Positions 19,490 to 29,005 of a DNA stretch of 64,000 nucleotides are shown in pieces; within the stretch, counting starts at the first letter, position 1, and each line of letters starts with the position of its first letter. The DNA is from Streptomyces diastatochromogenes (lineage in GTDB: Bacteria; Actinomycetota; Actinomycetes; Streptomycetales; Streptomycetaceae): contig JAPTYK010000001.1 in assembly GCA_026913215.1 (NCBI GenBank), positions 4,836,001 through 4,900,000 on the forward strand. The letters are read 5' to 3'. Below the pieces are notes generated by a model that worked only from the letters and a program-made list of their open reading frames with translations, did no database searches and had not been told where the DNA came from. A program made the position numbers and the translations under genes.

Positions 19490-20371
19490 TTGACTGAGCA
19501 GCTGCGACTGATGGCCGTTCACGCCCACCCCGACGACGAGTCGAGCAAGGGTGCGGCCACGATGGCCAAGTACGTGTCCGAGGGGGTGGACGTCATGGTG
19601 GTGACGTGCACGGGCGGCGAGCGCGGCTCGGTCCTGAACCCCAAGCTTCAGGGCGACCCCTACATCGAGGCGAACATCCACGAGGTGCGCCGCAAGGAGA
19701 TGGACGAGGCCCGCGAGATCCTCGGCGTCTCCCAGCACTGGCTCGGCTTCGTCGACTCGGGCCTGCCCGAGGGCGACCCGCTGCCCCCGCTCCCCGAGGG
19801 CTGCTTCGCCCTGGAGGACGTCGACGCGGCGGCCGGCACCCTGGTCCGCGAGATCCGCTCCTTCCGTCCGCAGGTCATCACGACCTACGACGAGAACGGC
19901 GGGTACCCGCACCCCGACCACATCATGACCCACAAGATCACGATGGTGGCCTTCGACGGCGCGGCCGACGCCGAGAAGTACCCGGAGGCCGAGTTCGGCC
20001 CGGTCTGGCAGCCCCTGAAGCTCTACTACAACCAGGGCTTCAACCGCCCCCGCACCGTGGCCCTCCACGAGGCCCTCCTGGCCCGCGGCCTGGAGTCGCC
20101 CTACGGCGACTGGCTCAAGCGCTGGGACGAGTTCGGCGGCACCCCCCGCAACCTCACCACCCACGTGCCCTGCGCCGAGTTCTTCGAGATCCGCGACAAG
20201 GCGCTGATCGCGCACGCCACGCAGATCGACCCCGACGGCGGCTGGTTCCGGGTCCCGATGGACATCCAGAAGGAGGTCTGGCCGACGGAGGAGTACGAGC
20301 TCAGCAAGGCGCTCGTCCCGACCTCCCTCCCCGAGGAAGATCTCTTCGCGGGCATCCGCGACAATGCCTGA
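19490..20371 (+). CDS. mca: Mycothiol S-conjugate amidase
   Basis: 293 residues. This zinc amidase cleaves mycothiol S-conjugates, releasing a mercapturic acid for export and regenerating GlcN-Ins. Zinc-binding AHPDDE lies near residue 12 and the second ligand region is YPHPDHIMTH near residue 140; FRVPMDIQKEVWPTEEY is typical of Mca rather than MshB. I use TTG at 19490 (TTGACTGAGCAG), preceded by GAGGATCGAG, which gives the usual family length. The small downstream gene overlaps its 3' end by 8 bases. Confidence 0.93.
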   Translation: MTEQLRLMAVHAHPDDESSKGAATMAKYVSEGVDVMVVTCTGGERGSVLNPKLQGDPYIEANIHEVRRKEMDEAREILGVSQHWLGFVDSGLPEGDPLPPLPEGCFALEDVDAAAGTLVREIRSFRPQVITTYDENGGYPHPDHIMTHKITMVAFDGAADAEKYPEAEFGPVWQPLKLYYNQGFNRPRTVALHEALLARGLESPYGDWLKRWDEFGGTPRNLTTHVPCAEFFEIRDKALIAHATQIDPDGGWFRVPMDIQKEVWPTEEYELSKALVPTSLPEEDLFAGIRDNA

Positions 20372-20603
20372 CATGAGCGCACACCTGGCACTGACCCAGC
20401 TTGTCCCCTTCGCCGCCGAAGAGCTGGACAAGAACAAGGTGACCCCCGGCGTCCTCGGCTTCGTCGTCTTCGCGGCCCTGGCCCTCGCGGTCTGGATGCT
20501 GATGAAGTCGATGAACCGCCACATGGGCAAGATCACCTTCGAGGAGGCCCCGGACCCGGCCACCACCGGCCCGGACACCCCCAAGGCCACCCCCGCCAAG
20601 TAG
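20364..20603 (+). CDS. Small membrane protein downstream of mca
   Basis: 79 residues from the ATG at 20364, or 76 from MSAHLALTQ at 20373. One membrane helix (GVLGFVVFAALALAVWMLM) is followed by a short cytoplasmic tail, KSMNRHMGKITFEEAPDP. It overlaps the end of mca, so the two are co-translated. This small gene follows mca in many streptomycetes as I recall; its role is unknown. Confidence 0.82.
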   Translation: MPDMSAHLALTQLVPFAAEELDKNKVTPGVLGFVVFAALALAVWMLMKSMNRHMGKITFEEAPDPATTGPDTPKATPAK

Positions 20604-20611
20604 CCACCGGA

Positions 20612-20640
20612 CGGCCCGGCCCCCCACGGGGTCCGGGCCG
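20612..20640 (+). terminator. GC-rich hairpin after the mca operon
   Basis: Arms CGGCCCGG and CCGGGCCG enclose a 13-base loop just after the stop at 20603 and before the next plus-strand gene. Confidence 0.55.
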
Positions 20641-20702
20641 CCCCGGCACACCCACGCCCCGCCTCCGGGGCCCCGCCGCCATGCCTGCGGCAGGATGGGC
20701 CC

Positions 20703-22719
<2,017 letters not shown>

Positions 22720-22744
22720 GCCCCGGTCCCCCGGGGAAAGGACA

Positions 22745-22783
22745 CGGCCCCGCCCACCCCTCCGGAGAGGGGCGGCGGGGCCG
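22745..22783. terminator. Bidirectional terminator hairpin
   Basis: Long GC-rich stem (outer arms CGGCCCCGCC and GGCGGGGCCG, inner CCCCTCCGGAGAGGGG) between the convergent DUF255 gene and the first rodlin gene. Confidence 0.75.
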
Positions 22784-22804
22784 CGTCCGGCTGAGCGTCG
22801 GCGA

Positions 22805-23212
22805 TCAGCTGTTGCCGGCGCCGTTGCCCGACAGGACCGGGATGTCCTCCAGGATGTGCGACAGCGGCTCGTCGCCCTTGGCCTGGGTGGAGTTCTCGGT
22901 GCACTGCTGGTTCTGCGGGGAGGACAGGACGTTGACGTCCTGGACCGAGATCGGGATCAGGCCGATCAGCGAACCGGCGTTGACCTTGGCCGGGAGGCCG
23001 ACGCAGGGCTTGTTCAGGGAGCCCTGGACGAGCGCGAGCTGCGGGCTCATGTTGCCGTAGGTGGCAGAGTTGCCGAACTCCTGGTGGGCGCCGTTGCCGG
23101 ACAGCGAGGTGGTGCCACCGTCGTCGGCGATCGCGAGCGCCTGACCGGCACCCGCCGCCGTCGCGCCGAGCACGGACGCGGCCACAGCAGCCGTCGCCAA
23201 GAGCTTCTTCAT
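22805..23212 (-). CDS. Rodlin protein (copy 1)
   Basis: 135 residues, a secreted protein of the rodlin (RdlA/RdlB) family that forms the paired rodlets on aerial hyphae and spores together with chaplins. Signal peptide MKKLLATAAVAASVLGATAA, cleavage probably after ALA near residue 28. Mature blocks HQEFGNSATYGNMSPQLALV, LNKPCVGLP and SSPQNQQCTENSTQAKGDEP, with cysteines at 70 and 104. The open frame is intact. A sigma-BldN-like promoter lies 49-76 bases upstream. Product and copies at 24740 and 25370 are clearly paralogous. Confidence 0.93.
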   Translation of the reverse strand: MKKLLATAAVAASVLGATAAGAGQALAIADDGGTTSLSGNGAHQEFGNSATYGNMSPQLALVQGSLNKPCVGLPAKVNAGSLIGLIPISVQDVNVLSSPQNQQCTENSTQAKGDEPLSHILEDIPVLSGNGAGNS

Positions 23213-23260
23213 TGTTCAGGCCTTTCGGATACTGGCCCGCTGAGTGCCGGACCGCACTGA

Positions 23261-23288
23261 TCAACTGCCCGGGGAGCGGGAGGTTCCG
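23261..23288 (-). promoter_or_regulatory. Sigma-BldN-like promoter of rodlin copy 1
   Basis: On the minus strand, CGGAAC at 23288-23283 and AGTTGA at 23266-23261 are separated by exactly 16 bases. The published sigma-BldN consensus, as I recall it, is CGTAAC-N16-CGTTGA, so each half differs by one base. The same pair occurs before the other rodlin genes. Confidence 0.7.
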
Positions 23289-23306
23289 GGAAGTCCACCG
23301 GACGGC

Positions 23307-24344
23307 CTACGGGCAGATGAGCGAAGACCCCCGGGCGGGCCGGTACGTGCCCACCGGGATCTCGCTCGGCGCGACCGCTCCGGCGGCGGGCAGCGGCCGG
23401 TCCCCGGCCAGTCGCCCGAAGACCTCCGCGGCGCCCTTCTCGTCCCAGGCGAGCGTGGACCCGACGCCCGCGATGTCCTGGTTGAAGCCCCGTACGGGTA
23501 CGGTCGCGAACTCCATGTGCTCCGGGTCCAGGTTCCGCAGGCGGGCGGCGAGCGTCAGCAGCTCCGCCGTCGAGATGCCCCGCTCGGCCGCGGCCGTCCC
23601 GCGCAGGGTCGCGGCGAGGGCCCTGAGCCGGTCGGGGTCGTCGAGGACGCCGTCGTGGAGCCGGCGCAGGGTGTTCACCACGAATCCCTGCTGCTTCTGG
23701 ATGCGGCCGAAGTCCATCCGTCCGTCGGCCTTCCGCGACCGCACGTACTGGAGGGCCTCGCCGCCCGCGACCCGCTTGGTCCCGGGCTGGAGGTCGAGGC
23801 CGGTGGACGGGTCCTTGAGCGGCCGCGCCGTACAGACCGGGACGCCGCCGTCGATCCGGTCCACGGTGTCCATGAACCGCCGGAAGTCGATCTCCAGATA
23901 GCGGTGGACGGGCAGCCCCGTCATCGCCTCGACGGTCCGCACCGTGAAGGCGGAACCGCCCTCCGCCCAGGCGTTGTTGATCTTCTCGGGGTGGGCGGGT
24001 GCACCTCTCCGGTGCGCCGGTCGCGGTGCCCCGCCGGGAAGGAGGCGAGGGAGTCCCGCGGCAGGCTGACGACCTCGACGCGGTCGTTCGCCGCCGAGAC
24101 GTGCACGAGCATGATCGCGTCCGTGCAGTCGCAGGCCCGGCCTCCGAGGTGGAAACGTTCCTTCTCCTCCGGGGTGACCCCCTCGCGGGTGTCGAGGCCG
24201 ACGACCAGCAGGTTCAGCCCCTTCTCCGGGGCGGGCAGGCCGGTGGGGGCGACGGCGAGGGCGCCGGGGGCGAGGGAGGCGAGCGGAGAGGGCCGCCGCG
24301 GCGAGCAGCGGACGCCGGGCCGGCCGAAGACGCGGGAATTTCAT
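23307..24344 (-). CDS. LytR-CpsA-Psr (LCP) family protein
   Basis: About 345 residues. LCP enzymes move lipid-linked glycopolymers onto peptidoglycan. Start MKFPRLRPARRPLLAAAA gives a membrane anchor. The LCP domain shows GLNLLVVGLDTREG, DAIMLVHVSAANDRVEVVSL with PRDSL, KINNAWAEGG and the arginine motif LQYVRSRK. The C-terminus ends IPVGTYRPARGSSLICP. Frame changes are needed near 24290 and 24000. With the exopolysaccharide operon 7 kb away, it may attach that polymer or teichoic acid to the wall. Confidence 0.87.
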   Translation of the reverse strand: MKFPRLRPARRPLLAAAALSARLPRPRRPRRRPHRPARPGEGAEPAGRRPRHPRGGHPGGEGTFPPRRPGLRLHGRDHARARLGGERPRRGRQPAAGLPRLLPGGAPRPAHRRGAPAHPEKINNAWAEGGSAFTVRTVEAMTGLPVHRYLEIDFRRFMDTVDRIDGGVPVCTARPLKDPSTGLDLQPGTKRVAGGEALQYVRSRKADGRMDFGRIQKQQGFVVNTLRRLHDGVLDDPDRLRALAATLRGTAAAERGISTAELLTLAARLRNLDPEHMEFATVPVRGFNQDIAGVGSTLAWDEKGAAEVFGRLAGDRPLPAAGAVAPSEIPVGTYRPARGSSLICP

Positions 24345-24461
24345 CTTCGCACCGTATTTCGAGCCGCTCGTACACAGGTACGCGACGCGACATGATCAGG
24401 GCGAATCACTCTCCTGCGGCGCCTGTGTAATGATGCGGGAATCGCAGCGGAAGGAGCGAAA

Positions 24462-24668
24462 ATGGCGCCGGATCCCGGAAAATGGGAACGGATGGCCTTC
24501 ATTCCGAAGAGCCGATATGTGAGTGACCCGCCCCCCGCCGACCGCACTCCGTTCCCCGTCTATTCCGCCCTGGTCACCCAGTGGGTGCAGGCGGGGCGGG
24601 CGGTGCCGGGGATGCCCGACCGGGAGTGGGAGCGCCTGATGGCCACGCCGGTCTGGCCGACCTGGTAG
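24462..24668 (+). CDS. Small hypothetical protein
   Basis: 68 residues, MAPDPGKWERMAFIPKSR to RLMATPVWPTW. A strong GGAAGGAGCG site lies 4 bases before the ATG, and a terminator hairpin follows at 24682, so it looks like a real gene. It is rich in W and P, with no signal peptide or helix-turn-helix. It lies divergent from the LCP gene and converges on rodlin copy 2. Function unknown. Confidence 0.6.
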   Translation: MAPDPGKWERMAFIPKSRYVSDPPPADRTPFPVYSALVTQWVQAGRAVPGMPDREWERLMATPVWPTW

Positions 24669-24681
24669 GGGGAAGACGAAA

Positions 24682-24707
24682 GGGGCCGCCCCGGAGGGCG
24701 GCCCCTG
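24682..24707. terminator. Bidirectional terminator hairpin
   Basis: AGGGGCCGCC and GGGCGGCCCCT arms with a short CCGG loop, between the small gene ending at 24668 and the convergent rodlin copy 2. Confidence 0.75.
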
Positions 24708-24739
24708 ACGCGTGAACGTCGTCGCGCTCGGGCGGAACG

Positions 24740-25150
24740 TCAGTGGTTGCCGACGCCGTTGCCCGAGAGGACCGGGATGTCGTCCAGGATGTGCGACAGC
24801 GGCTCGTCGCCCTTGGCCTGGGTGGAGTTCTCGGTGCACTGCTGGTTCTGCGGGGAGGACAGGACGTTGATGTCCTGGACGGCGATCGGGATGGCACCGA
24901 TCAGCGAACCGGCGTTGACCTTGGCCGGGAGGCCGATGCAGGGCTTGTTCAGGGAGCCCTGGACGAGCGCCATCTGCGGGCTCATGTTGCCGTAGGTGGC
25001 GGAGTTGCCGAACTCCTGGTGGGCGCCGTTGCCGGAGAGCGACGTGGTGCCGCCGTCGTTGGCGATGGCGAGCGCCGGGGAGGCCACGGCGGCGGTGGCG
25101 CCGACGATGGAGACGGCTGCGGCCGCAGTGGCCATAACCTTCTTGATCAC
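24740..25150 (-). CDS. Rodlin protein (copy 2)
   Basis: 136 residues; secreted rodlet protein, very close to copy 1. Signal peptide MIKKVMATAAAAVSIVGATA, then EFGNSATYGNMSPQMALV, LNKPCIGLP and NQQCTENSTQAKG, ending ILDDIPVLSGNGVGNH. It is transcribed away from copy 3, in the rdlA/rdlB divergent arrangement known from other streptomycetes. A sigma-BldN-like promoter lies 45-73 bases upstream. Frame intact. Confidence 0.93.
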   Translation of the reverse strand: MIKKVMATAAAAVSIVGATAAVASPALAIANDGGTTSLSGNGAHQEFGNSATYGNMSPQMALVQGSLNKPCIGLPAKVNAGSLIGAIPIAVQDINVLSSPQNQQCTENSTQAKGDEPLSHILDDIPVLSGNGVGNH

Positions 25151-25194
25151 GGTAGTTCCCTTCTAGAACCGGCTCCGTGCAGGGAGCGACCTGA

Positions 25195-25223
25195 TCAACA
25201 GGCACTCGGATGCCGGGGTTCCG
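25195..25223 (-). promoter_or_regulatory. Sigma-BldN-like promoter of rodlin copy 2
   Basis: Minus strand CGGAAC at 25223-25218 and TGTTGA at 25200-25195, 17 bases apart. It matches the elements before the other rodlin genes, with one more spacer base. Confidence 0.65.
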
Positions 25224-25292
25224 CTGTGTCACCCCCTTGGCGGAGCGCGCGCGGCAGCGCGAAACGCGGACCCAGTCGAACGAGTGAAGCGC

Positions 25293-25320
25293 CGGAACCA
25301 AAGCCCGCGACCGCAGTTGA
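25293..25320 (+). promoter_or_regulatory. Sigma-BldN-like promoter of rodlin copy 3
   Basis: CGGAAC at 25293 and AGTTGA at 25315, exactly 16 bases apart, 50 bases before the GTG start. It is identical in both hexamers and spacing to the copy 1 promoter, while the flanking sequence differs. Confidence 0.7.
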
Positions 25321-25369
25321 TCCCGTCGCATCAATCAGGTCGATTGGTGGGAACAGGAACGGAATCACC

Positions 25370-25783
25370 GTGATCAAGAAGATTATGGCGGCCGCGGCTG
25401 TGACGGCCTCTGTTGTCGGCGCTTCCGCTGCGGCGGCGTCCCCGGCGCTCGCCATCGCCGACGACGGCGGCACGACCTCGCTGAGCGGGAACGCCTCGCA
25501 CCAGGAGTTCGGCAACTCGAAGACGCACGGCGACATGAGCCCCCAGGTCACGGCCGTCCAGGGCTCGCTGAACAAGCTCTGCCTCGGTGTCCCGGTCAAG
25601 GCCAACGCCGGTTCGCTCATCGGTGTCCTCGTCCCGGTCGCGGTCCAGGACGTCAACGTCCTGTCCTCCCCGCAGAACCAGCAGTGCGCCGACAACTCCA
25701 CCCAGGCCAAGGGTGACGAGCCGCTGTCGCACCTCGTCGAGGACATCCCGGTCCTCTCCGGGAACGGCATCGGCAACGGCTGA
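25370..25783 (+). CDS. Rodlin protein (copy 3)
   Basis: 137 residues from GTG at 25370, after an AGGAACGGAA site. Signal peptide VIKKIMAAAAVTASVVGASA, cleavage near ASPALA. Blocks HQEFGNSKTHGDMSPQVTAV, LNKLCLGVP and NQQCADNSTQAKGDEP. It is the most diverged of the three; the CADNSTQAK segment is closer to classical RdlA/B as I remember them. Divergent from copy 2, with back-to-back promoters in the 219-base gap. Frame intact, followed by a strong terminator. Confidence 0.93.
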   Translation: MIKKIMAAAAVTASVVGASAAAASPALAIADDGGTTSLSGNASHQEFGNSKTHGDMSPQVTAVQGSLNKLCLGVPVKANAGSLIGVLVPVAVQDVNVLSSPQNQQCADNSTQAKGDEPLSHLVEDIPVLSGNGIGNG

Positions 25784-25795
25784 TCCGCCGCGCGC

Positions 25796-25837
25796 CACAG
25801 GGCCGGAGGGAACGTCCGCGTTCCCTCCGGCCCTGTG
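25796..25837 (+). terminator. Strong hairpin after rodlin copy 3
   Basis: Perfect 19-bp arms (left CACAGGGCCGGAGGGAACG) around a four-base loop, directly after the rodlin stop. Confidence 0.85.
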
Positions 25838-25968
25838 CGTTGCGGGCCGGAGTCGGGCAATGGGGTGAAAGAGAAGGTGTCGCTGTTATTCCGGTTTCCT
25901 TTGTGCGGGATGTTCGTTGTGAGGTGTGCAGCGGAAATTCATTCCGCCGAGGAAAGGATCCAGTCGAA

Positions 25969-26202
25969 ATGAACTGCAAGAAGGCCGCGGCCGTCGTCGC
26001 CGGTATCGTCCTGGCCATGGGTGTGGCGTCGCCCGCCTTCGCGGACGCGGACGCGACCGGTGCGGCCATCGGTTCGCCCGGCGTCCTCTCCGGGAACGTC
26101 GTGCAGGTCCCGATCCACATCCCGATCAACGTCTGCGGCAACAGCGTGAACGTCATCGGTCTGCTGAACCCGGCCGTCGGCAACACCTGCATCAACGCCT
26201 GA
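25969..26202 (+). CDS. Short chaplin
   Basis: 77 residues. Chaplins are secreted amyloid-forming surfactants that coat aerial hyphae. Signal peptide MNCKKAAAVVAGIVLAMGVA, cleavage after AFA. The mature protein is one chaplin domain: GSPGVLSGNVVQVPIHIPIN, VCGNSVNVIGLLNPAVGNTC with cysteines at 56 and 74 that would form the usual disulfide. ATG at 25969 after GAGGAAAGGA. I could not find a good sigma-BldN promoter here, unlike the two other chaplins. Frame intact. Confidence 0.95.
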   Translation: MNCKKAAAVVAGIVLAMGVASPAFADADATGAAIGSPGVLSGNVVQVPIHIPINVCGNSVNVIGLLNPAVGNTCINA

Positions 26203-26220
26203 TTCCCGGCGCCCGCAGGC

Positions 26221-26268
26221 ACGGAGGGCCGGTTCCGGGAGCGTCCGCTTCCCGGGCCGGCCCTCCGT
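26221..26268. terminator. Terminator between chaplin and flavoprotein gene
   Basis: ACGGAGGGCCGG and CCGGCCCTCCGT arms with an inner TCCGGGAGCG pairing, between the convergent chaplin gene and flavoprotein gene. Confidence 0.75.
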
Positions 26269-27546
26269 CACGCCCCGACCGGCGCCTTCCCGCCCGTACG
26301 GGGCCGGACCGCCGTCCCGCCCCGGCGCCCGAACGCAGCCGCTGCCGGACCCCCTTCACCAGGCGCCCCGCCGTGTACCCGGCGCCGAGGACGAACCGCA
26401 TCGACGGCCCGTACGAAGGGGCGGTGAGCAGCCCCGCGAGGAACAGGCCCGGCCAGGAGGACTCGAAGAGGCCCCCGACCTCGGGGCGCCGCCCGCGCCG
26501 ACCCGGCGGAGCGCCCCGCGCAGCGCGGGGAGAGGACCCCGGCCCGGTCCAGGCTCGGGACGAAGCCGGTGGCCGCGATCACGTGGTCGGTCTCCAGGAC
26601 CGTCGTCCCTCCGGTCCCGTCACGTCGAGCCGGAGCCGCTCGTCCCCGGTCACCTCCGCCGAGGCGATCCGCTGCCGCAGCCGGACGTCGCCGACCGCCG
26701 CGAACCGCTCGCGGAGCCACCAGGCGCCCGCCGGGCCGAGCGCCGAGCCGAGGATCCGCTGCCGGGCGGCGGCCGGAAGGCGCCGGAAGATCCCGGGGCG
26801 TCCGCGTACAGCTTGTTCCGCCAGCCGCTGCCGAGGCCCGTGTGCGGGGCGCGCAGTGCGGGCAGGAGGCCGCGGTCGAGGGGAGCGGGAGGGCGTTCCA
26901 GTACAGCCGGTCGGCGCGGGCCACGACCCGTACGGCTGCGGCGCCCCGCTCGACGAGGAGCGCGGCGGTCTCCAGGGCCGCCTGGCCGGACCCGACGACG
27001 GTCACGTCCCGGCCGGCGAAGCCGTCGAGCTCACCGTGGTGGCTGGAGTGGGTGACGTACCGCCGGGGCAGTCCCGCAGGGGCCGGGGATCTCCAGGAAG
27101 GGCAGGACGCCGACGGCGAGGGCCACCGTCCGGGCGCGCAGCGTCTCGCCGTCCTCGGTGCGCAGCGCGAAGCCCCTGGCGGCGGGCGCGACCGAGGCGA
27201 TGAGCCGCTCGTCGAGCGCGGGCACGGCCTGCCGGGCGAACCAGTCGCCGTACGCGGCGAAGAGGTCCACCGGCAGCGGCACGCCGTGCTCCGCGCGCAC
27301 GCCCCGGCTCGCCGCGTAGGCGTCGAGGCCGTACGCCCCCGCCGGGTCGGAGAGGTGGGAGGCCCAGGGCTCCGACTTGAGGAACATGCCGGAGGGCATG
27401 GCGTGCCAGGACGCCATCGGGCGGCCGAAGGTCCTCGGGTCCAGCCCGTGGGCCGCCGCGTGGGCGGCCACGGACAGCCCGTAGGGACCGGCCCCCACGA
27501 CCACCAGGTCGTGCGCCGACCGCGACCTCGCGCCTTCCGCGGTCAT
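26268..27546 (-). CDS. FAD/NAD(P)-binding flavoprotein monooxygenase-like
   Basis: About 425 residues, cytoplasmic. N-terminal FAD motif VVVGAGPYGLSVAAHAAAHG, then SGMFLKSEPWASHLSDP as in flavin monooxygenase and lysine-hydroxylase relatives, the second dinucleotide motif TVVGSGQAALETAALL, and the FMO-type ATGFVPSLDRAGVL. Start ATG at 27546 overlaps the stop of the ATP-grasp gene (ATGA), so the two form one operon. Frame changes lie near 27070, 26880, 26790, 26615 and 26500. Substrate unknown; the coupling suggests the two enzymes act on one molecule. Confidence 0.78.
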
Positions 27547-28849
27547 CGGGGGTGAGCCGGTCGGGGAGGTGCGGGCGCGGGCGCGGCCGGGGCGACGGCC
27601 GGGTCCGGGCGGCGGGTCCGCGGCGGGCGGCGCAGCGCGCCCGGCACCTTGCGCAGCTGGTGCGCGAGCCAGGCGCGGCCCATGGCGAGCGCGGGCAGCG
27701 GATCGTCGGCGGCGAACCAGGCGCACTCGGTCCGCCCCGCTCGGCGCCGGGACCGGGCGCGTACCGGCGGCGCGGGGAGGCGAGCAGCGAGAGCGCCGCG
27801 TAGTTCTCGACCAGGAACCGGCGGCCGTACGCGGGGGAGTGCGGCGGCACGGGGCGGCCGGTGAGGTCCAGGTGCAGCGCCCGGACCACGTCCAGGCCGT
27901 CCGGGTCGGTGAAGAGCCGGAACTGCGCGCCGGGCCGGGGGTTGAAGTCGAGCAGGTGGTACGCGCCGGTCGCCTTGTTCAGCCGGAAGTCCAGGTCGCA
28001 CACGCCCCGGTAGTCCAGCGCGCGGAGGAGCTCGCGGGCGGTCCGGTCGACGGTCGGGTTCGCCGTCCAGCGGCCGGAGGCGGTGAGTCCGGCCCCGTCC
28101 GGCCAGGAGCGCTCCTTGCGGCCGGTGGCCCCGGTCGAGCAGCGGCTCGCGGAGTCCACGTACCCGTGGAAGAACCAGTCGAGGTCGCGGCCCGCCGGCA
28201 GCAGTTCCTGGAGCAGCAGCCGGCTGCCGGCCTCCGGGGTGCGGGCGTACAGCTCCCGCACCTCGGCCAGGGACCGCACGATCGTGGTGCTCCGCAGCCC
28301 GCCGCCGGCCGGGAGCAGCCAGGGCCGGCTCCACTTGGCGACCACCGGGAGGCCGAGGGACCACGCCATGGCGGCGGCCTCGTCGGCGCCCTCGGGGAGT
28401 TCGGTACGGGGATGGGGCAGGCCCAGGTCCGCGCAGGTCTCGGCGAGTTCCGCCTTGTCGGCGACCCGCAGCAGCTGCTCCTCGGTCTGCTCGGGCAGCA
28501 GGAAGCGCGGGGCGAGTTCGGCGCGGCGGCGGGCCAGGGCGAGGGCGCTGACGTCGTCCAGGGGCACGGCGAGGACGGGATGTGACGGGTCGTCGGTGAT
28601 CTCGTCGGCGACGCGGTTCAGGAGGGCGGAGAGCTCGGCGGAGGAGGCCGTCCCGGGGCGCTCCCGGGCCGAGCGGAGGAAACGGGAGCGGGCGACCGGA
28701 CTGGCGCTCGATTCGATGACGGCGTGCACCGGAATTCCGGCCCGGCCCAGCGAGCGCGTGGCACCGAGCGTGCCGTGGTGGAAGGGATTCCGGTCCAGCC
28801 GCACGAGGACGGTGGGGACGCTGGTGTCGAAACACTGACGGCGCGGCAC
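27543..28849 (-). CDS. ATP-grasp family ligase
   Basis: About 435 residues, starting MPRRQCFDTSVPTVLVRLDR. ATP-grasp signs: LGLPVVAKWSRPW with the ATP-binding lysine, LLLQELLPAGRDLDWFFHGY, and the metal site GVCDLDFRLNKATGAYHLLDFNPRPGAQFRLF (split here: DFNPRPG is the catalytic loop). Such enzymes join a carboxylate to an amine or thiol using ATP. The first 375 residues are in one frame; shifts near 27745 and 27720 move the basic C-terminus to the frame ending at 27543. It is divergent from the GH26-like gene across a region with a palindrome. Confidence 0.8.
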
Positions 28850-28962
28850 GGTATGCCCTTCATCTCGGGTGCCCCAACTGGGCGATGAAATCCTCTAATG
28901 GACTAGGGGCGGAGGGAAGTCGAGTTCACGATCGGCTCATTAGGAATACTTTCGGAACATCT

Positions 28963-28981
28963 GATTGACGGTTCGTCAATC
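28963..28981. promoter_or_regulatory. Perfect inverted repeat, candidate operator
   Basis: GATTGACG-GTT-CGTCAATC, 8-bp perfect arms with a 3-base spacer, 24 bases before the GH26-like start and in the gap shared with the divergent ATP-grasp gene. The size and symmetry fit a dimeric repressor site; no regulator gene lies next to it. Confidence 0.55.
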
Positions 28982-29005
28982 GGAGTCCGGCGCGAAGGAG
29001 CGGCC

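Noticed and set aside
25892..25920. Sigma-BldN promoter for the chaplin at 25969
   Set aside because: CGTTGT is present, but the -35 position (CGGTTT, 17 bases upstream) matches the consensus poorly.
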